Shown: one piece after another, positions 1 to 8,708 of the stretch | Position numbering within the stretch: position 1 is the first letter of the stretch | Layout: every line of letters starts with the position of its first letter | Assembly: GCF_900105325.1 (NCBI RefSeq) | Contig: NZ_FNSU01000003.1 | Span: 930,001 to 994,000 of the forward strand | Length of the DNA: 64,000 bases | DNA from: Pseudomonas marginalis | GTDB lineage: Bacteria > Pseudomonadota > Gammaproteobacteria > Pseudomonadales > Pseudomonadaceae | Direction: 5' to 3' | Translations under genes and position numbers: made by a program | The notes under the pieces: generated by a model | Databases searched by the model: none | What the model was told of the DNA's origin: nothing | Seen by the model: the letters and a program-made list of their open reading frames with translations, nothing else

Positions 1-358
1 ACTGCTCCAGAATCGGCAGAATGTAGGTGATGTTGGTACGGCCCGGCTTGCCTTCTGCTCTGTAACGAGCCGCCTGGCAAAGTGGGCCGGCTTTTTCGTA
101 CGTATGGTTGGAGCTGATTTCCACAGCTTGTGCTTGGCCGAAATGATTGTTACCAGCGAGGTAGTCCAACGTTTGCTGGAAAGCTGCTCGAGTCAGCGCC
201 AACTGCGAGTCTTCCGATCCGGTCTCAATCACAACGCGATTTGCATCAACGGTCGTGATACGGAAACGGGCGCTACGCGACGGTGTTTGCAGTTCCTTGC
301 CTTCCAAGCGGCTGATCAATGCCCAGAGAGTGTTGTCGACTTGAAAGATGTGCTTCAT
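1..358 (-). CDS. Hypothetical protein, 3' end outside the window
   Basis: An open frame on the minus strand starts with ATG at 358 and runs off the window edge after 119 codons without a stop. The start follows a good ribosome binding site (AGGAG, about 7 bases upstream). The visible protein begins MKHIFQVDNTLW and is mixed alpha/beta in character, with no membrane segment, signal peptide or motif I recognise. It lies 50 bp downstream of hxsA on the same strand, so it could be the last gene of the hxs transcript or an unrelated neighbour. The function is unknown. Confidence 0.7.
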   Translation of the reverse strand, partial: MKHIFQVDNTLWALISRLEGKELQTPSRSARFRITTVDANRVVIETGSEDSQLALTRAAFQQTLDYLAGNNHFGQAQAVEISSNHTYEKAGPLCQAARYRAEGKPGRTNITYILPILEQ

Positions 359-408
359 GGGATAACTCCTGAGTTGCTAAATGGACGCTAGCTTTAACCT
401 GAAACGAC

Positions 409-1017
409 TTATGGAATCTTAATTCCCAATGCGTTCAGCGATGCCGTATCCATCCGGCCATTTACGGTAAGTCCACTGTCCATCTGAAAAGCCATCAACG
501 CACCACGTGTCGCCTTGCCCATCACACCATCAATGGTGCCTTGGTAATACTGGCGCACCATCAGTGCGGTCTGCACACGGGTGACCAGGTTGCTTTTCTG
601 CTCATTGGTCGCGCGGCTCTTTGAAGTGCTCGAACTTATCCCGCTGGTAGTGCCAGACGACTGATAAAAGCTATTGCTGTTGGAGGTGCCGCTCGAAGCA
701 CTCGGCGTGCTGTAGCTTCGGGTACTGGTAGCGGGTGGGCTGTAATAGCGAGGTGCGCTATAGCCACCCGATCCGCTGTAATGAGAACTGTGCGAACTGT
801 GGGATCGGTGCGAACTGTGCGAGCGATGTGCCGCATAGATGTTGACGGTGTCCGGCGCATTGAGCGTATCGGCAAATACCGGGGGCTGGAGCTTGTCGTT
901 GGGTTGCCAGTTCGCGTCGGCGAGCGACAGATGGCCCGCCTGTGCCAGGGTGGTACCTGCCATTGGCAATAAGCTGATCCCACTGATCAGTACTTTCCAG
1001 CGGTCGAGCAATTTCAC
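409..1017 (-). CDS. hxsA: HxsA: His-Xaa-Ser repeat protein with C-terminal peptidoglycan-binding domain
   Basis: This is the presumed substrate of the Hxs radical SAM system. The 202-residue protein has an N-terminal signal peptide (hydrophobic stretch about 9-20, probable cleavage near AQA-G). Six consecutive H-x-S triplets follow at residues 64-81 (HRS HSS HRS HSS HSS HYS). A Ser/Thr/Tyr-rich linker runs to about 140, and residues about 142-202 form a PG_binding_1-like domain (MGKATRGALMAFQ). The start is GTG at 1017, which overlaps the hxsC stop (GTGA) and has AAGGAG upstream. The repeats and gene order match the family described as HxsA. That the His or Ser residues are modified is inferred from the two maturases, not visible here. 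The anchoring domain suggests a periplasmic, wall-associated product. Confidence 0.88.
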   Translation of the reverse strand: MKLLDRWKVLISGISLLPMAGTTLAQAGHLSLADANWQPNDKLQPPVFADTLNAPDTVNIYAAHRSHSSHRSHSSHSSHYSGSGGYSAPRYYSPPATSTRSYSTPSASSGTSNSNSFYQSSGTTSGISSSTSKSRATNEQKSNLVTRVQTALMVRQYYQGTIDGVMGKATRGALMAFQMDSGLTVNGRMDTASLNALGIKIP

Positions 1018-2249
1018 TGTGCACTCCTTGCGTAGGCGCTAAAGGCCTCGTTCGATAGTCGTTGTACGCCGCGGCTCTGCCAGCGGTCAGTGTGGGATTT
1101 GAAGAAGCCAGAGCAATGATTGATGGCTGCGCATTGCTGGCAGGTATCGATGAATAAATTCTTCCAGTCCGAGATGCTCTGGCGGGCGAAACGCGAGAGA
1201 TGGGCCGGGATCAGGCACAGCGGCAAGTTGTAGATCGAAATCGGCACTCCGCGGTTGAACAGGAAATACACTGCCTGGCTCAACGACTCCTGATAGTCCA
1301 GCGGGTCAATCCACAGTTCTTCATAGTTCTTCCTGGCGAGGCCGGTACTTTCGATACCCATCAGAGCAACATGCCGCACGAAGGGCAGGTTCCTGAACAC
1401 GTAGTGGGCGAGCTCCGGCAAGCGTGGCGTAGTCAGGCGATTGAGCACCACGCGTATCTCGATGATCTGGTTGGCGCGGGCCAGGTTGTAAAGACCTTGC
1501 AGGGTTTCATTGAATGCGCCTGGAGCCTGCACCACATGGTCATGGTCTTCAGCATTGTCGGCATACAGCGGGATGCCCCAACTCACCTGGGGGTGGCCGA
1601 TGGCAGAAAGAGCTGCGATCCAACTCGGGTCTTGGAACAGACGCCCGTTGCTGAGCACATGAATGGATTTCTGCGGCAAAACGGCTTTGCACTTGGCCAG
1701 GATTTCGAGCAGGCCGTCGCGATAAAGCGTTGGTTCTCCGCCGCTGATTCCCAGATCTTCCTCGCCCGGGTCCATCAGGTCGATCAGCCGTAGGTTCTCC
1801 TCGATGTGCCAACGGTCATCGATATCTTTGGGCGGCTGCGAGCACATCAGACAGAGGCTGTTGCAACGATCGGTCATGAACAGCAGGTTGCTGTCTGAGC
1901 CTCGTCGATAGAGCACTCGCACCATCGCGTTGCCTGGTGTGACGGCAATGACATCGCCGGGCTGCACGACATCCGCATCTTTAGGGGTGTGCAGGTGTGG
2001 CCGCACGCTGTCGAAGTCGCCGATCAATGGCTCCGGGATCAGGAATCCACCCACTGGTAATGAGAGCAGATGCGGGCTCCTTAGCCGTTCTTCGTTTGGC
2101 AGCCAAAGCAGCAGGTCACCGAACTCAGCGCTTCCGGCACAAACAGCCAGGCCTTGTTCGATGAACTCATCCACAGTGATGACCTTGAGCAGTTTCGGCT
2201 CATTCAGGTGATGGATTGCGAAGTGGGTATCTTTGCGCAGCATCGCCAT
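1014..2249 (-). CDS. hxsC: HxsC: radical SAM enzyme of the His-Xaa-Ser system
   Basis: Radical SAM protein of 411 residues counted from ATG 2249. The SAM/iron-sulfur motif CNSLCLMC (CxxxCxxC) is near residues 129-136, preceded by LLFMTDR and followed by a GGEPTL motif, both typical of the superfamily. A cysteine group near the C-terminus (DTCQQCAAINHC) may bind an auxiliary cluster. The frame is open up to 2342, but ATG 2249 overlaps the hxsB stop as TGATG and has a GGGG Shine-Dalgarno, so translational coupling is the better reading. Its stop overlaps the hxsA GTG. With HxsB it presumably modifies HxsA; the chemistry is not established from sequence. Confidence 0.9.
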   Translation of the reverse strand: MAMLRKDTHFAIHHLNEPKLLKVITVDEFIEQGLAVCAGSAEFGDLLLWLPNEERLRSPHLLSLPVGGFLIPEPLIGDFDSVRPHLHTPKDADVVQPGDVIAVTPGNAMVRVLYRRGSDSNLLFMTDRCNSLCLMCSQPPKDIDDRWHIEENLRLIDLMDPGEEDLGISGGEPTLYRDGLLEILAKCKAVLPQKSIHVLSNGRLFQDPSWIAALSAIGHPQVSWGIPLYADNAEDHDHVVQAPGAFNETLQGLYNLARANQIIEIRVVLNRLTTPRLPELAHYVFRNLPFVRHVALMGIESTGLARKNYEELWIDPLDYQESLSQAVYFLFNRGVPISIYNLPLCLIPAHLSRFARQSISDWKNLFIDTCQQCAAINHCSGFFKSHTDRWQSRGVQRLSNEAFSAYARSAQ

Positions 2250-3751
2250 CAGCCCCTGTAACCCGGAAACCGGACATCGTTGTAAGAGCGCCTGTTCAAC
2301 CAAGACAGCAGCCCCCTCTGCACGTTGTCGTCGCCATCGCAAAGCAGGCCGAAAAGATGCTTCAGCAGCCCCATGTTCTTCTTGCAGAAGCTGCTGAACG
2401 CTCGGTGTCCAATCGGGTCAGCTTGGCGGGCATAGTGTTCGACGGGGTCAGCACCACAGAACGGGACAAGTGCGCAATCGGAGCAGCCCGGCAGCGCCTC
2501 TGCTACACCACTGGCGAGCAACGCATTCATAACGGGCGATGCGAGTAATTCGGACAAGGGTTGCTGCACGGTGCCGAGCCTCAAGCCGTCTTCACCCATC
2601 TCCAGCAACATTCGGGCTTCGTCCGAGGGATAGACGAAACCGTCATAGTTGTAGACCAGCGCCGCAGTGCCTGCGCCAGTGGGGGAGCGCAGGTCTACAT
2701 AGCCGGAGGAGAAGGGTGTCAGGATATTCTTCAGCAACAAGCTCGTATAACTCTCTGAGAGGTATACGCCCTGTTGGTTGATATGCAGCAAATAGGCCAG
2801 TGCTTTCTTGTAGAAGGCCAGGTATCGCTCAATAGGGTAATCAAGTCGATGGGCACTCTTGGTGGCAAACCCATAAGGGCTCAGAGGCCGAAGTGAGATG
2901 CTGGAGAAGCCCTGGCTTACATACTCATCGATGATCGCTTCAGGCTGTTCGAGGCTTCTTGAAGTCAGCGTGGTCAGCGCGGAAACTGCATCATGGCCAA
3001 GGCGCTCACGGACCCACTGGATGCCTTTCACAGTGCGTTCGTAGGAGTCTCGTGACGGGGTAGGGCGGTTGGCGTTGTGCAAGGGCGCCGGCCCATCGAG
3101 CGAGGTCGAAAACTGGATACGATTTTGCTCTGCGAAGTCGAGTATTTCCTCCGTCAGGTGGTGCAGCGTGGTGGTGATGACGAACTGGATATCCCGTTGT
3201 TCGACCACGTTCCGTTCGACGATCCATTCGACAATCTGTCGGACGCGCTCGAAGGCCAGAAGCGGCTCGCCACCCTGAAACTCCACAGTCAGGGCGGGAG
3301 CGTTCGATTCGAACAGGCGATCGACCGCCGCCTGCGCATCCGTTTCCGACAGGTCGTGGCCGGATCCTCCCAGAGGGGCCCGCGACACCTGGCAGTACTG
3401 GCAGGTATGGTTGCAGCGCAATGTCACCACGAACAAGTGCAGTGCAGGGCCCTGGAAGAGGAAGTCCTTGCGGCTGCGATACTGCGCGGCCATTTCCGGG
3501 AACGGGTCGTGGCGGCCTGGTTCATAGATGAAGTGGCGGGCCAGCAGGTCCTTGTAAAAAGGCGTACTTGCTTGAACGTCGAAGTAACTGAGGGCTCGTA
3601 ATTGCGCGTCGTTCACGTGCATGTACTCACCGGTATCGGAGGTGAGCAGGATGTCACGGTCATGTCCCGTGTTCATGCGCATGAATCGAAAAGGCAGCAA
3701 GCGGTAGTGCTTGGCGTCTGTCGCAATCAGTGTCACTGGGAAATCCCACAT
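2249..3751 (-). CDS. hxsB: HxsB: radical SAM maturase of the His-Xaa-Ser system
   Basis: A 500-residue radical SAM protein. The core motif CNHTCQYC is at residues 113-120, followed by EFQGGEPLL. The C-terminal part has SPASM-like cysteines (GCSDCALVPFC and a later FCKK), as in peptide-modifying maturases that carry auxiliary iron-sulfur clusters. The annotated ATG at 3751 overlaps hxsD by 19 bases and has no clear ribosome binding site. A GTG at 3736 overlaps the hxsD stop as GTGA, the same arrangement as hxsC/hxsA, and may be the true start. The gene sits second in the hxsD-B-C-A operon. Confidence 0.9.
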   Translation of the reverse strand: MWDFPVTLIATDAKHYRLLPFRFMRMNTGHDRDILLTSDTGEYMHVNDAQLRALSYFDVQASTPFYKDLLARHFIYEPGRHDPFPEMAAQYRSRKDFLFQGPALHLFVVTLRCNHTCQYCQVSRAPLGGSGHDLSETDAQAAVDRLFESNAPALTVEFQGGEPLLAFERVRQIVEWIVERNVVEQRDIQFVITTTLHHLTEEILDFAEQNRIQFSTSLDGPAPLHNANRPTPSRDSYERTVKGIQWVRERLGHDAVSALTTLTSRSLEQPEAIIDEYVSQGFSSISLRPLSPYGFATKSAHRLDYPIERYLAFYKKALAYLLHINQQGVYLSESYTSLLLKNILTPFSSGYVDLRSPTGAGTAALVYNYDGFVYPSDEARMLLEMGEDGLRLGTVQQPLSELLASPVMNALLASGVAEALPGCSDCALVPFCGADPVEHYARQADPIGHRAFSSFCKKNMGLLKHLFGLLCDGDDNVQRGLLSWLNRRSYNDVRFPGYRG

Positions 3752-4032
3752 CCAGCGAGAGCGGCTCGGGCCAGGACTTCGCGCAACCCTATTGTTTCGC
3801 GGTTGATATGGTCGCGTAGGGCGAAGTCGTTCAGATGCTGAAGGATCAGCGAGTGAGCCTTCTCCGGGGAAAGCGTTAGCCTTGCTTCAGCGGGGTGGGC
3901 AGTGAGACTTATCTGATTGGTTTCAATACCGACCTGGATCGCGACAGTGTCGGCCAAGGAATAAGCGGCGCGTTGCACCACGCTGAGCGGGTAGGCTGCG
4001 CTGTCGAGTTTCAGCGTGACTGGCCATGTCAT
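3733..4032 (-). CDS. hxsD: HxsD: small protein of the His-Xaa-Ser system
   Basis: A 99-residue protein without signal peptide or membrane segment, first gene of the operon. It starts at ATG 4032 with GAAGGA about 10 bases upstream. The sequence (beginning MTWPVTLKLDSAAYPL) has alternating hydrophobic strands and no catalytic motif. Position, size and neighbours fit HxsD, the small partner found with HxsB and HxsC. A role in binding HxsA or assisting the maturases is a guess from similar partners in other radical SAM peptide systems. The assignment rests mainly on context. Confidence 0.8.
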   Translation of the reverse strand: MTWPVTLKLDSAAYPLSVVQRAAYSLADTVAIQVGIETNQISLTAHPAEARLTLSPEKAHSLILQHLNDFALRDHINRETIGLREVLARAALAGCGISQ

Positions 4033-4378
4033 CGGAACCGGTCCTTCAAATCCGTTGGAAACGTGTGGATTTTGCAGGTTGCCGAGGCATTATGCCATCA
4101 TAATTTTTTACATTTGCACGCATTTATCCAGCGTGGTGGGTGGCGTGCTCACTACGGCCCGGTCATTGATATGGGGTAGGGCCGAGGGTTCATGTGTCCC
4201 TCAGTCCACTCATCCTCATCGATAGGCTGCTTGGCCTCAGGCTGAGGGCATCCTTTTGAAACCCTCCAAAGCATGCTCTCAGATGTGCCCCCAATGTAGC
4301 GATCCACTGGAAGTGGATGGATCTCCATAGTCTATGAAAAGGCTAAAATGATCAGCTAAACAGCCTGTCCGACAAAAC
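4033..4378. other. Intergenic region upstream of hxsD
   Basis: No gene is supported in these 346 bases, which separate hxsD from the 3' end of the LysR gene, both on the minus strand. The part near 4080-4120 is AT-rich; read on the minus strand it contains CATAAT and TATGAT, either of which could be a -10 box for hxs. I see no convincing -35 partner or terminator, so the promoter call is weak. Confidence 0.4.
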
Positions 4379-5293
4379 CTAGAGACTCTCAGGGTCGCCA
4401 AAAAACATCTGAATCCGCGACCTCAACCACCGCTCCCCCGGATCATTGTCCTGCGACCCACGCCACGCCATGTGCAATTCGAACGTGCGCACCGGCAATG
4501 GCGGTTCTTCTGCACGCAAGCCTCCCGCGGCCGTCAGTGCTTCGGCCGCGTAGTCCGGCACGATGGCAACAATGTCGGTGCCTGCCAGCAACGTCCCCAG
4601 GCCGTTGAACTGCGGTACTGCGAGCACCACATGGCGCTTGCGGTCGAGCTTTTCCAACTCTTCATCGATAAACCCGCTCAAGTCGCCGGCGAACGACACC
4701 AGGGCGTGGGGGCGGGCGCAGAAGTCGTCGAGGCTCAGGGCGCCCGGCACGCTGTCGGCGCGCAGCAGTTTCGGCAGGCTGCGGCGCAGTACTTTGCGCT
4801 TGGCGTTGGCCGGCAGGTCGGCGGTGTAGCTGACGCCGATGGAAATTTCGCCGGAGGCGAGCAGGCCGGGCATCAGGATGTAGTTGACGCGGCGCACCAC
4901 CAGTACGATGCCGGGGGCTTCGGCGCGCAGACGTTTGAGCAGTTGGGGCAGCAGGGCGAATTCGACGTCGTCGGACAGGCCGATGCGGAACACCGCGGTG
5001 CTGGTGGCCGGGTCGAACTCGGCGGCGCGGCTGACGGCGGTGGAAATCGAGTCCAGGGCCGGGGAGAGCAGGGCGAAGATTTCCACGGCGCGGGCCGAGG
5101 GTTCCATGGTGCGCCCGGTGCGTACGAACAACGGGTCATCGAACAGCCCGCGCAAGCGCGATAACGCTGCGCTGATGGCCGGCTGGCCAAGGAACAATTT
5201 CTCGGCAGCGCGGGTCACACTGCGCTCATGCATCAAGGTTTCGAATACGATCAAGAGGTTAAGGTCGACACGACGCAGGTCGTTACGGTTCAT
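4379..5293 (-). CDS. LysR family transcriptional regulator
   Basis: A 304-residue LysR-type regulator. The N-terminal helix-turn-helix (residues about 8-65) shows the family pattern DLNLLIVFETLMHERSVTRA followed by LGQPAISAALSRLR. The rest is the effector-binding domain. The start at 5293 has AGGAC upstream. It is divergent from the dehydrogenase at 5562, with a 268-bp shared region that holds palindromes at 5437-5462, so it most likely controls that gene and itself. The effector is unknown. It resembles the NodD/SyrM-like branch more than the CysB-like one, but this is only an impression. Confidence 0.92.
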   Translation of the reverse strand: MNRNDLRRVDLNLLIVFETLMHERSVTRAAEKLFLGQPAISAALSRLRGLFDDPLFVRTGRTMEPSARAVEIFALLSPALDSISTAVSRAAEFDPATSTAVFRIGLSDDVEFALLPQLLKRLRAEAPGIVLVVRRVNYILMPGLLASGEISIGVSYTADLPANAKRKVLRRSLPKLLRADSVPGALSLDDFCARPHALVSFAGDLSGFIDEELEKLDRKRHVVLAVPQFNGLGTLLAGTDIVAIVPDYAAEALTAAGGLRAEEPPLPVRTFELHMAWRGSQDNDPGERWLRSRIQMFFGDPESL

Positions 5294-5436
5294 CTTGTGT
5301 CCTGGAAGAGTCAGCTTTACTTGACGAGAGCGGCCATATAAGAGCCCTGAAGGTCCATTCAGACGCGTGACCGGTATGAATCTTACGGGGAAAGGCTGGT
5401 ACTCTGCACCGGCTAATTGAGTTTTCCTACGATACT

Positions 5437-5462
5437 TGAGGTCTATTCCTCAGATGCGGAAT
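5437..5462. promoter_or_regulatory. Overlapping palindromes, candidate LysR-type operator
   Basis: Two interleaved inverted repeats lie between the divergent LysR and dehydrogenase genes: TGAGG-N6-CCTCA (5437-5452) and ATTCC-N8-GGAAT (5445-5462). LysR proteins usually bind interrupted dyads in such regions. The site is about 100 bp from the dehydrogenase start. No binding evidence is available. Confidence 0.4.
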
Positions 5463-5561
5463 CAATGACAGACATGTCGACTATTAACGGCGACCGGTGG
5501 TCTTAGCCGGAAAGCCCAGATAGAGTTCATGGCAATAGAGGTTACTTTGACGAGGTTTGCG

Positions 5562-6584
5562 ATGTCCCGCACGATCCGTTTTCACAAGTTTGGTCCGGCC
5601 GAGGTGCTCAAGTGCGAAGAGCATGCAGCCGCGCAGCCCGCACCGGGCGAAGTGCAGGTCCGTGTCGAGGCGATTGGCATCAGCTGGTATGACATTTTGT
5701 GGCGCCAGAACCTGGCGTCTTCCCACGCACGCCTTCCATCCGGCCTTGGCCATGAGATGGCCGGGGTGGTCGTAGCCTTGGGCGAGGGCGTGGATGACTT
5801 GGCAGTGGGCGATAAGGTGGCCAGTTTTCCGGCCGAGAGCCCCAATGATTACCCGGTGTATGGCGAGCAGATCGTCCTGCCCCGTTCGGCCCTGACCCGC
5901 TATCCGGACGTCCTGAGCCCCATCGAAGCCAGCGTGCACTACACGCCGCTGCTGATCGCCTACTTTGCGTATGTGGACCTGGCACGGGTCAAGCCCGGGC
6001 AGTTTGCCCTGGTGACTGACGCCAGCCACTGTGCCGGCCCTTCGTTTGTGCAACTGGGCAAGGCCCTGGGTGTGCGGGTGATTGCCGCCACCAAGGACAG
6101 CGCTGAGCGCGAGTACCTGCTTTCTCTGGGCGCAGAAAAAGTCATTGTCACCGAGGAACAGGACCTGCTGATGCAAATCAACAAGTTCACCGACAACCGC
6201 GGTGTCGACGTGGTGTTCGATGGCTTGGGTGGCCCGCAGATGTCGTTGCTCGGTGATGTGCTGGCGCCCCGTGGCAGCCTGGTGCTGTATGGCTTGCAGG
6301 GCGGTAACCAGACACCGTTCCCGGCGTGCGCGGCGTTCCAGAAGAACATTCAGTTCTTCGTGCACTGTATCGGCAACTTCACCGGCAAGCCGGAGCTGGG
6401 CATCATCCAGGATCAGGTGGCGTTGCAGCGTGCGTTGCGTGACATCAACCAACTGACCGCCGATCGTGTGCTCGTGCCCCTGAAAACCACGGTGTTTCCG
6501 TTCAATCAGTTTGTCGAAGCCCACCGTTACATGGATGAATGCCCGTGCCGCGAGCGGGTTGCGTTGCAGGTTGCGGCTGTTTGA
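5562..6584 (+). CDS. Zinc-independent MDR dehydrogenase (quinone oxidoreductase-like)
   Basis: Medium-chain dehydrogenase/reductase of 340 residues, beginning MSRTIRFHKFGPAEVL. It has the GroES-like N-terminal fold with GHEMAG and a Rossmann domain (VTDASHCAGPSFVQLGKALG; DVVFDGLGGPQ). The catalytic zinc cysteine that follows the first strands in true alcohol dehydrogenases is absent (ISWYDI here), so an NADPH:quinone oxidoreductase or enone reductase activity is more likely than zinc alcohol oxidation, although relatives are often labelled zinc-dependent alcohol dehydrogenase. The frame is open from 5529; ATG 5562 is preferred because GAGG precedes it at good spacing and the family sequence starts there. 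Probably controlled by the divergent LysR gene. Confidence 0.88.
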   Translation: MSRTIRFHKFGPAEVLKCEEHAAAQPAPGEVQVRVEAIGISWYDILWRQNLASSHARLPSGLGHEMAGVVVALGEGVDDLAVGDKVASFPAESPNDYPVYGEQIVLPRSALTRYPDVLSPIEASVHYTPLLIAYFAYVDLARVKPGQFALVTDASHCAGPSFVQLGKALGVRVIAATKDSAEREYLLSLGAEKVIVTEEQDLLMQINKFTDNRGVDVVFDGLGGPQMSLLGDVLAPRGSLVLYGLQGGNQTPFPACAAFQKNIQFFVHCIGNFTGKPELGIIQDQVALQRALRDINQLTADRVLVPLKTTVFPFNQFVEAHRYMDECPCRERVALQVAAV

Positions 6585-7289
6585 GCTGTAGGAGTATTCG
6601 TAAATGAGTACTCCGACGCCTGAGTGAATGGGGCAAATGCGCCATTTGACAGGGCTTAACCCGCCCGCTCCAGAAGCTGCCGACCTGGTACTTTCAGCCC
6701 ACAAATCCGGCCCTCTCTCCCTGACGCCGCCCTGAATCCCAGTGCGGCGTCGTTGCATGTGCACCTTTTACGCGACATCGGTTGTTCATCTGAACTGGTT
6801 TTCGGCCCGCTTCTGTATCTATTAATCATTATTCCAACACTGATAATTGCGCCTTCACTTTCATCTCAAGGACTGAGCAATGATTGAATCCATGACTCGG
6901 CTGCTGATAGTTGCTCGAACTATCGACGCGGCCCACAGGTGTACTCAGCAAGACAGGTACTTTCATAAAGCGTACCGGCCATGCAAATGGAAAAGTTGTT
7001 TGAGCCTATTGTCGGACACTTCTTTAAAAGGCTGGTTAAAAACGCGTAGGACCTTGTCGGAAGCCTCCTAAGGCTAACCTTTTAGAAATTTTTACCAATA
7101 TTTTCATTAGGTTATGCGCTTTTACGGGTGAAAAATGCTTCCCGGCAATCCCTGTCGTTTTGTTGCGTGGTGCTAGTGTCTAATCATCGGCGCACAATGC
7201 GAGGCGCGATTTTCCTACACGCAAAATAGGTCAAGCAAACACTGTCAGCAGTTGCTTGAAACTGATATTTCAACTCGGGTAGTAGAACT
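6585..7289. other. Long intergenic region without a supported gene
   Basis: About 700 bases. A hairpin (GGAGTA/TACTCC, about 6590-6612) just after the dehydrogenase may end its transcript, though no T-run follows. A 63-codon frame at 6880 has an AAGGA site but its product is unlike any protein I know and its composition is not convincing. The stretch 7060-7130 is AT-rich. The palindrome at 7231-7259 is listed separately. Confidence 0.4.
7231..7259. promoter_or_regulatory. Perfect interrupted palindrome upstream of the 7290 operon
   Basis: TCAAGCAA and TTGCTTGA form perfect 8-bp arms separated by 13 bases, ending 30 bp before the ATG at 7290. The arm spacing suits a dimeric regulator. The operon encodes its own MocR-type regulator, which makes autoregulation here plausible, but this is inference. 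Confidence 0.45.
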
Positions 7290-8708
7290 ATGAGCACTAT
7301 TCACGAACAGGCTATGAATCATGTTTACCAGCAAGTTCTGCAACGTCTGATCGGGCACTTCACTCGCGCGGGACGTACCGCTCTCCAGTTACTGGTCCAG
7401 CGAATCATTGTCGCGGCAGGCGGGATGGAGCAGGTGGGGGATTTCAAGGTACTGGTGGCCCACGGTGGCGGTGAAGTCAGCAGCTATACCCTGGCGCTGC
7501 TCCGAGCGGCTCAACTGACCATTGCCGGTCGCGCGCCACGTACCTTTCAACTGAGGGTCGCGACGCTACGGCACGCGGGCATGACCGACGGGCAGCTCGA
7601 TACCCTGAATCGCGGCTACGGCCGGCTGTTTCTCCACGATGACCCGCGTGTCGAGTTGTTGATGGTGGAAAACCAGGAGGTACAACCCTTCAATCACCAG
7701 CGTCCGGTCTCAGCGATCGGGCGAAAGATCAGCCAGCGCAATATGTTGATGGTGGGCCATGTGAGTGCCGGGGACTGCCGCGCCACCCTGTGCAACGACA
7801 CTTACCTGGCCGTCGGTGATTTTTACCAGCGTGTCACCACGTGCAATGGCGGCGTCCATGCGCTGGTCAGTGGTGACTCCCCGCGTAGGCAGAGTCAGTT
7901 TCTCGCCTGGCTCAAGAAAACCGCCCAGGGCGCAGGCGTCCATGTTCCCAAGGGCCATCCGCTGTCGCTCAACGCGTTGTTCGCCCACATGGACGAGTGG
8001 AGCACCGGTTATTTCCAGGATGTGTTCGGTGAGCATTACGTGGCCAGTGATAACCCCAGCACGGCGGGGCATCGTCACTTGGCCTACATCGGCATCGCCG
8101 ACCTGCTGGAAGATGTCGACATCGCGTCGACCTCCCTGCTGACCGAGTTCATGGCCTACGCTCCCGATCCACTGGGCTTTCACTTCAGCCATCCGGCCTA
8201 TTCCAATCCGTTGCTGATGGCTCATCTACGTGGGTTGCAGGCCGAATGCCTGCGTGCGCTGGATTATGAGGAAGGCGTCGAAGGTTTTGTCCAGCAGGCC
8301 GCCGCGTACATGCGCCGTCTGCGCATGCCCGACGACTTGCTCGTTCAGGCCGGGACCCGCGAAGGGCGCATGCTCTGGAGTACCTACGCCCAGGAGTTCT
8401 TCGGCTTGGATGAGACCCAACTGACCTGCCTGCTGTTTTCACCCTTTGTTCATCACGGAGAGCGACTGGAAGGTTATCTGCGCCAATGTCACCCGGGCAT
8501 GCTGGTGGCGTTGCCTGAGTTGCACAAAGTCCTCCAGGGCAACGGTTCCGCCGAAATGCTGCAGCAGTGGGTAACGGACACCAGCGGTTTGCCGATGCCC
8601 TTGTTGCAGCACCTGTACCGCAAACGGCCGCTGGCCAGAGAAAACGGCATGTGTCGCGCCGCTGCGGCCCAGGGCGCCGCGCAGGCCGTGCCATTGTTCG
8701 GGCGATGA
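7290..8708 (+). CDS. Unrecognised 472-residue protein coupled to a MocR-type regulator
   Basis: I do not recognise this protein. It is soluble, with no signal peptide or membrane helix. The first part (residues about 1-150) has a Rossmann-like flavour: FKVLVAHGGGEVSSYTLALLRAAQL, then a strand ending in VELLMVENQ. The middle contains several His and Cys residues (MVGHVSAGDCRATLC) and the C-terminal third is helical. It ends in an ATGA overlap with the PLP-fold regulator, so the two are translated together and probably act in one process. The ribosome binding site of ATG 7290 is weak. A role as an enzyme on a substrate sensed by the regulator is only a guess. Confidence 0.8.
   Translation: MSTIHEQAMNHVYQQVLQRLIGHFTRAGRTALQLLVQRIIVAAGGMEQVGDFKVLVAHGGGEVSSYTLALLRAAQLTIAGRAPRTFQLRVATLRHAGMTDGQLDTLNRGYGRLFLHDDPRVELLMVENQEVQPFNHQRPVSAIGRKISQRNMLMVGHVSAGDCRATLCNDTYLAVGDFYQRVTTCNGGVHALVSGDSPRRQSQFLAWLKKTAQGAGVHVPKGHPLSLNALFAHMDEWSTGYFQDVFGEHYVASDNPSTAGHRHLAYIGIADLLEDVDIASTSLLTEFMAYAPDPLGFHFSHPAYSNPLLMAHLRGLQAECLRALDYEEGVEGFVQQAAAYMRRLRMPDDLLVQAGTREGRMLWSTYAQEFFGLDETQLTCLLFSPFVHHGERLEGYLRQCHPGMLVALPELHKVLQGNGSAEMLQQWVTDTSGLPMPLLQHLYRKRPLARENGMCRAAAAQGAAQAVPLFGR

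Noticed and set aside
2250..2342. Upstream extension of hxsC
   Set aside because: The extra 31 codons overlap hxsB and lack a ribosome binding site; ATG 2249 is coupled to the hxsB stop.
5484..6764. Long minus-strand frame of 426 codons opposite the dehydrogenase gene
   Set aside because: It is the antisense shadow of a clear MDR dehydrogenase; its product is rich in His, Gln and Arg without domain pattern, as expected of high-GC antisense frames.
6880..7071. 63-codon frame with an AAGGA site
   Set aside because: The composition is not protein-like for this genome and no family is recognisable; it is mentioned only with the intergenic region.
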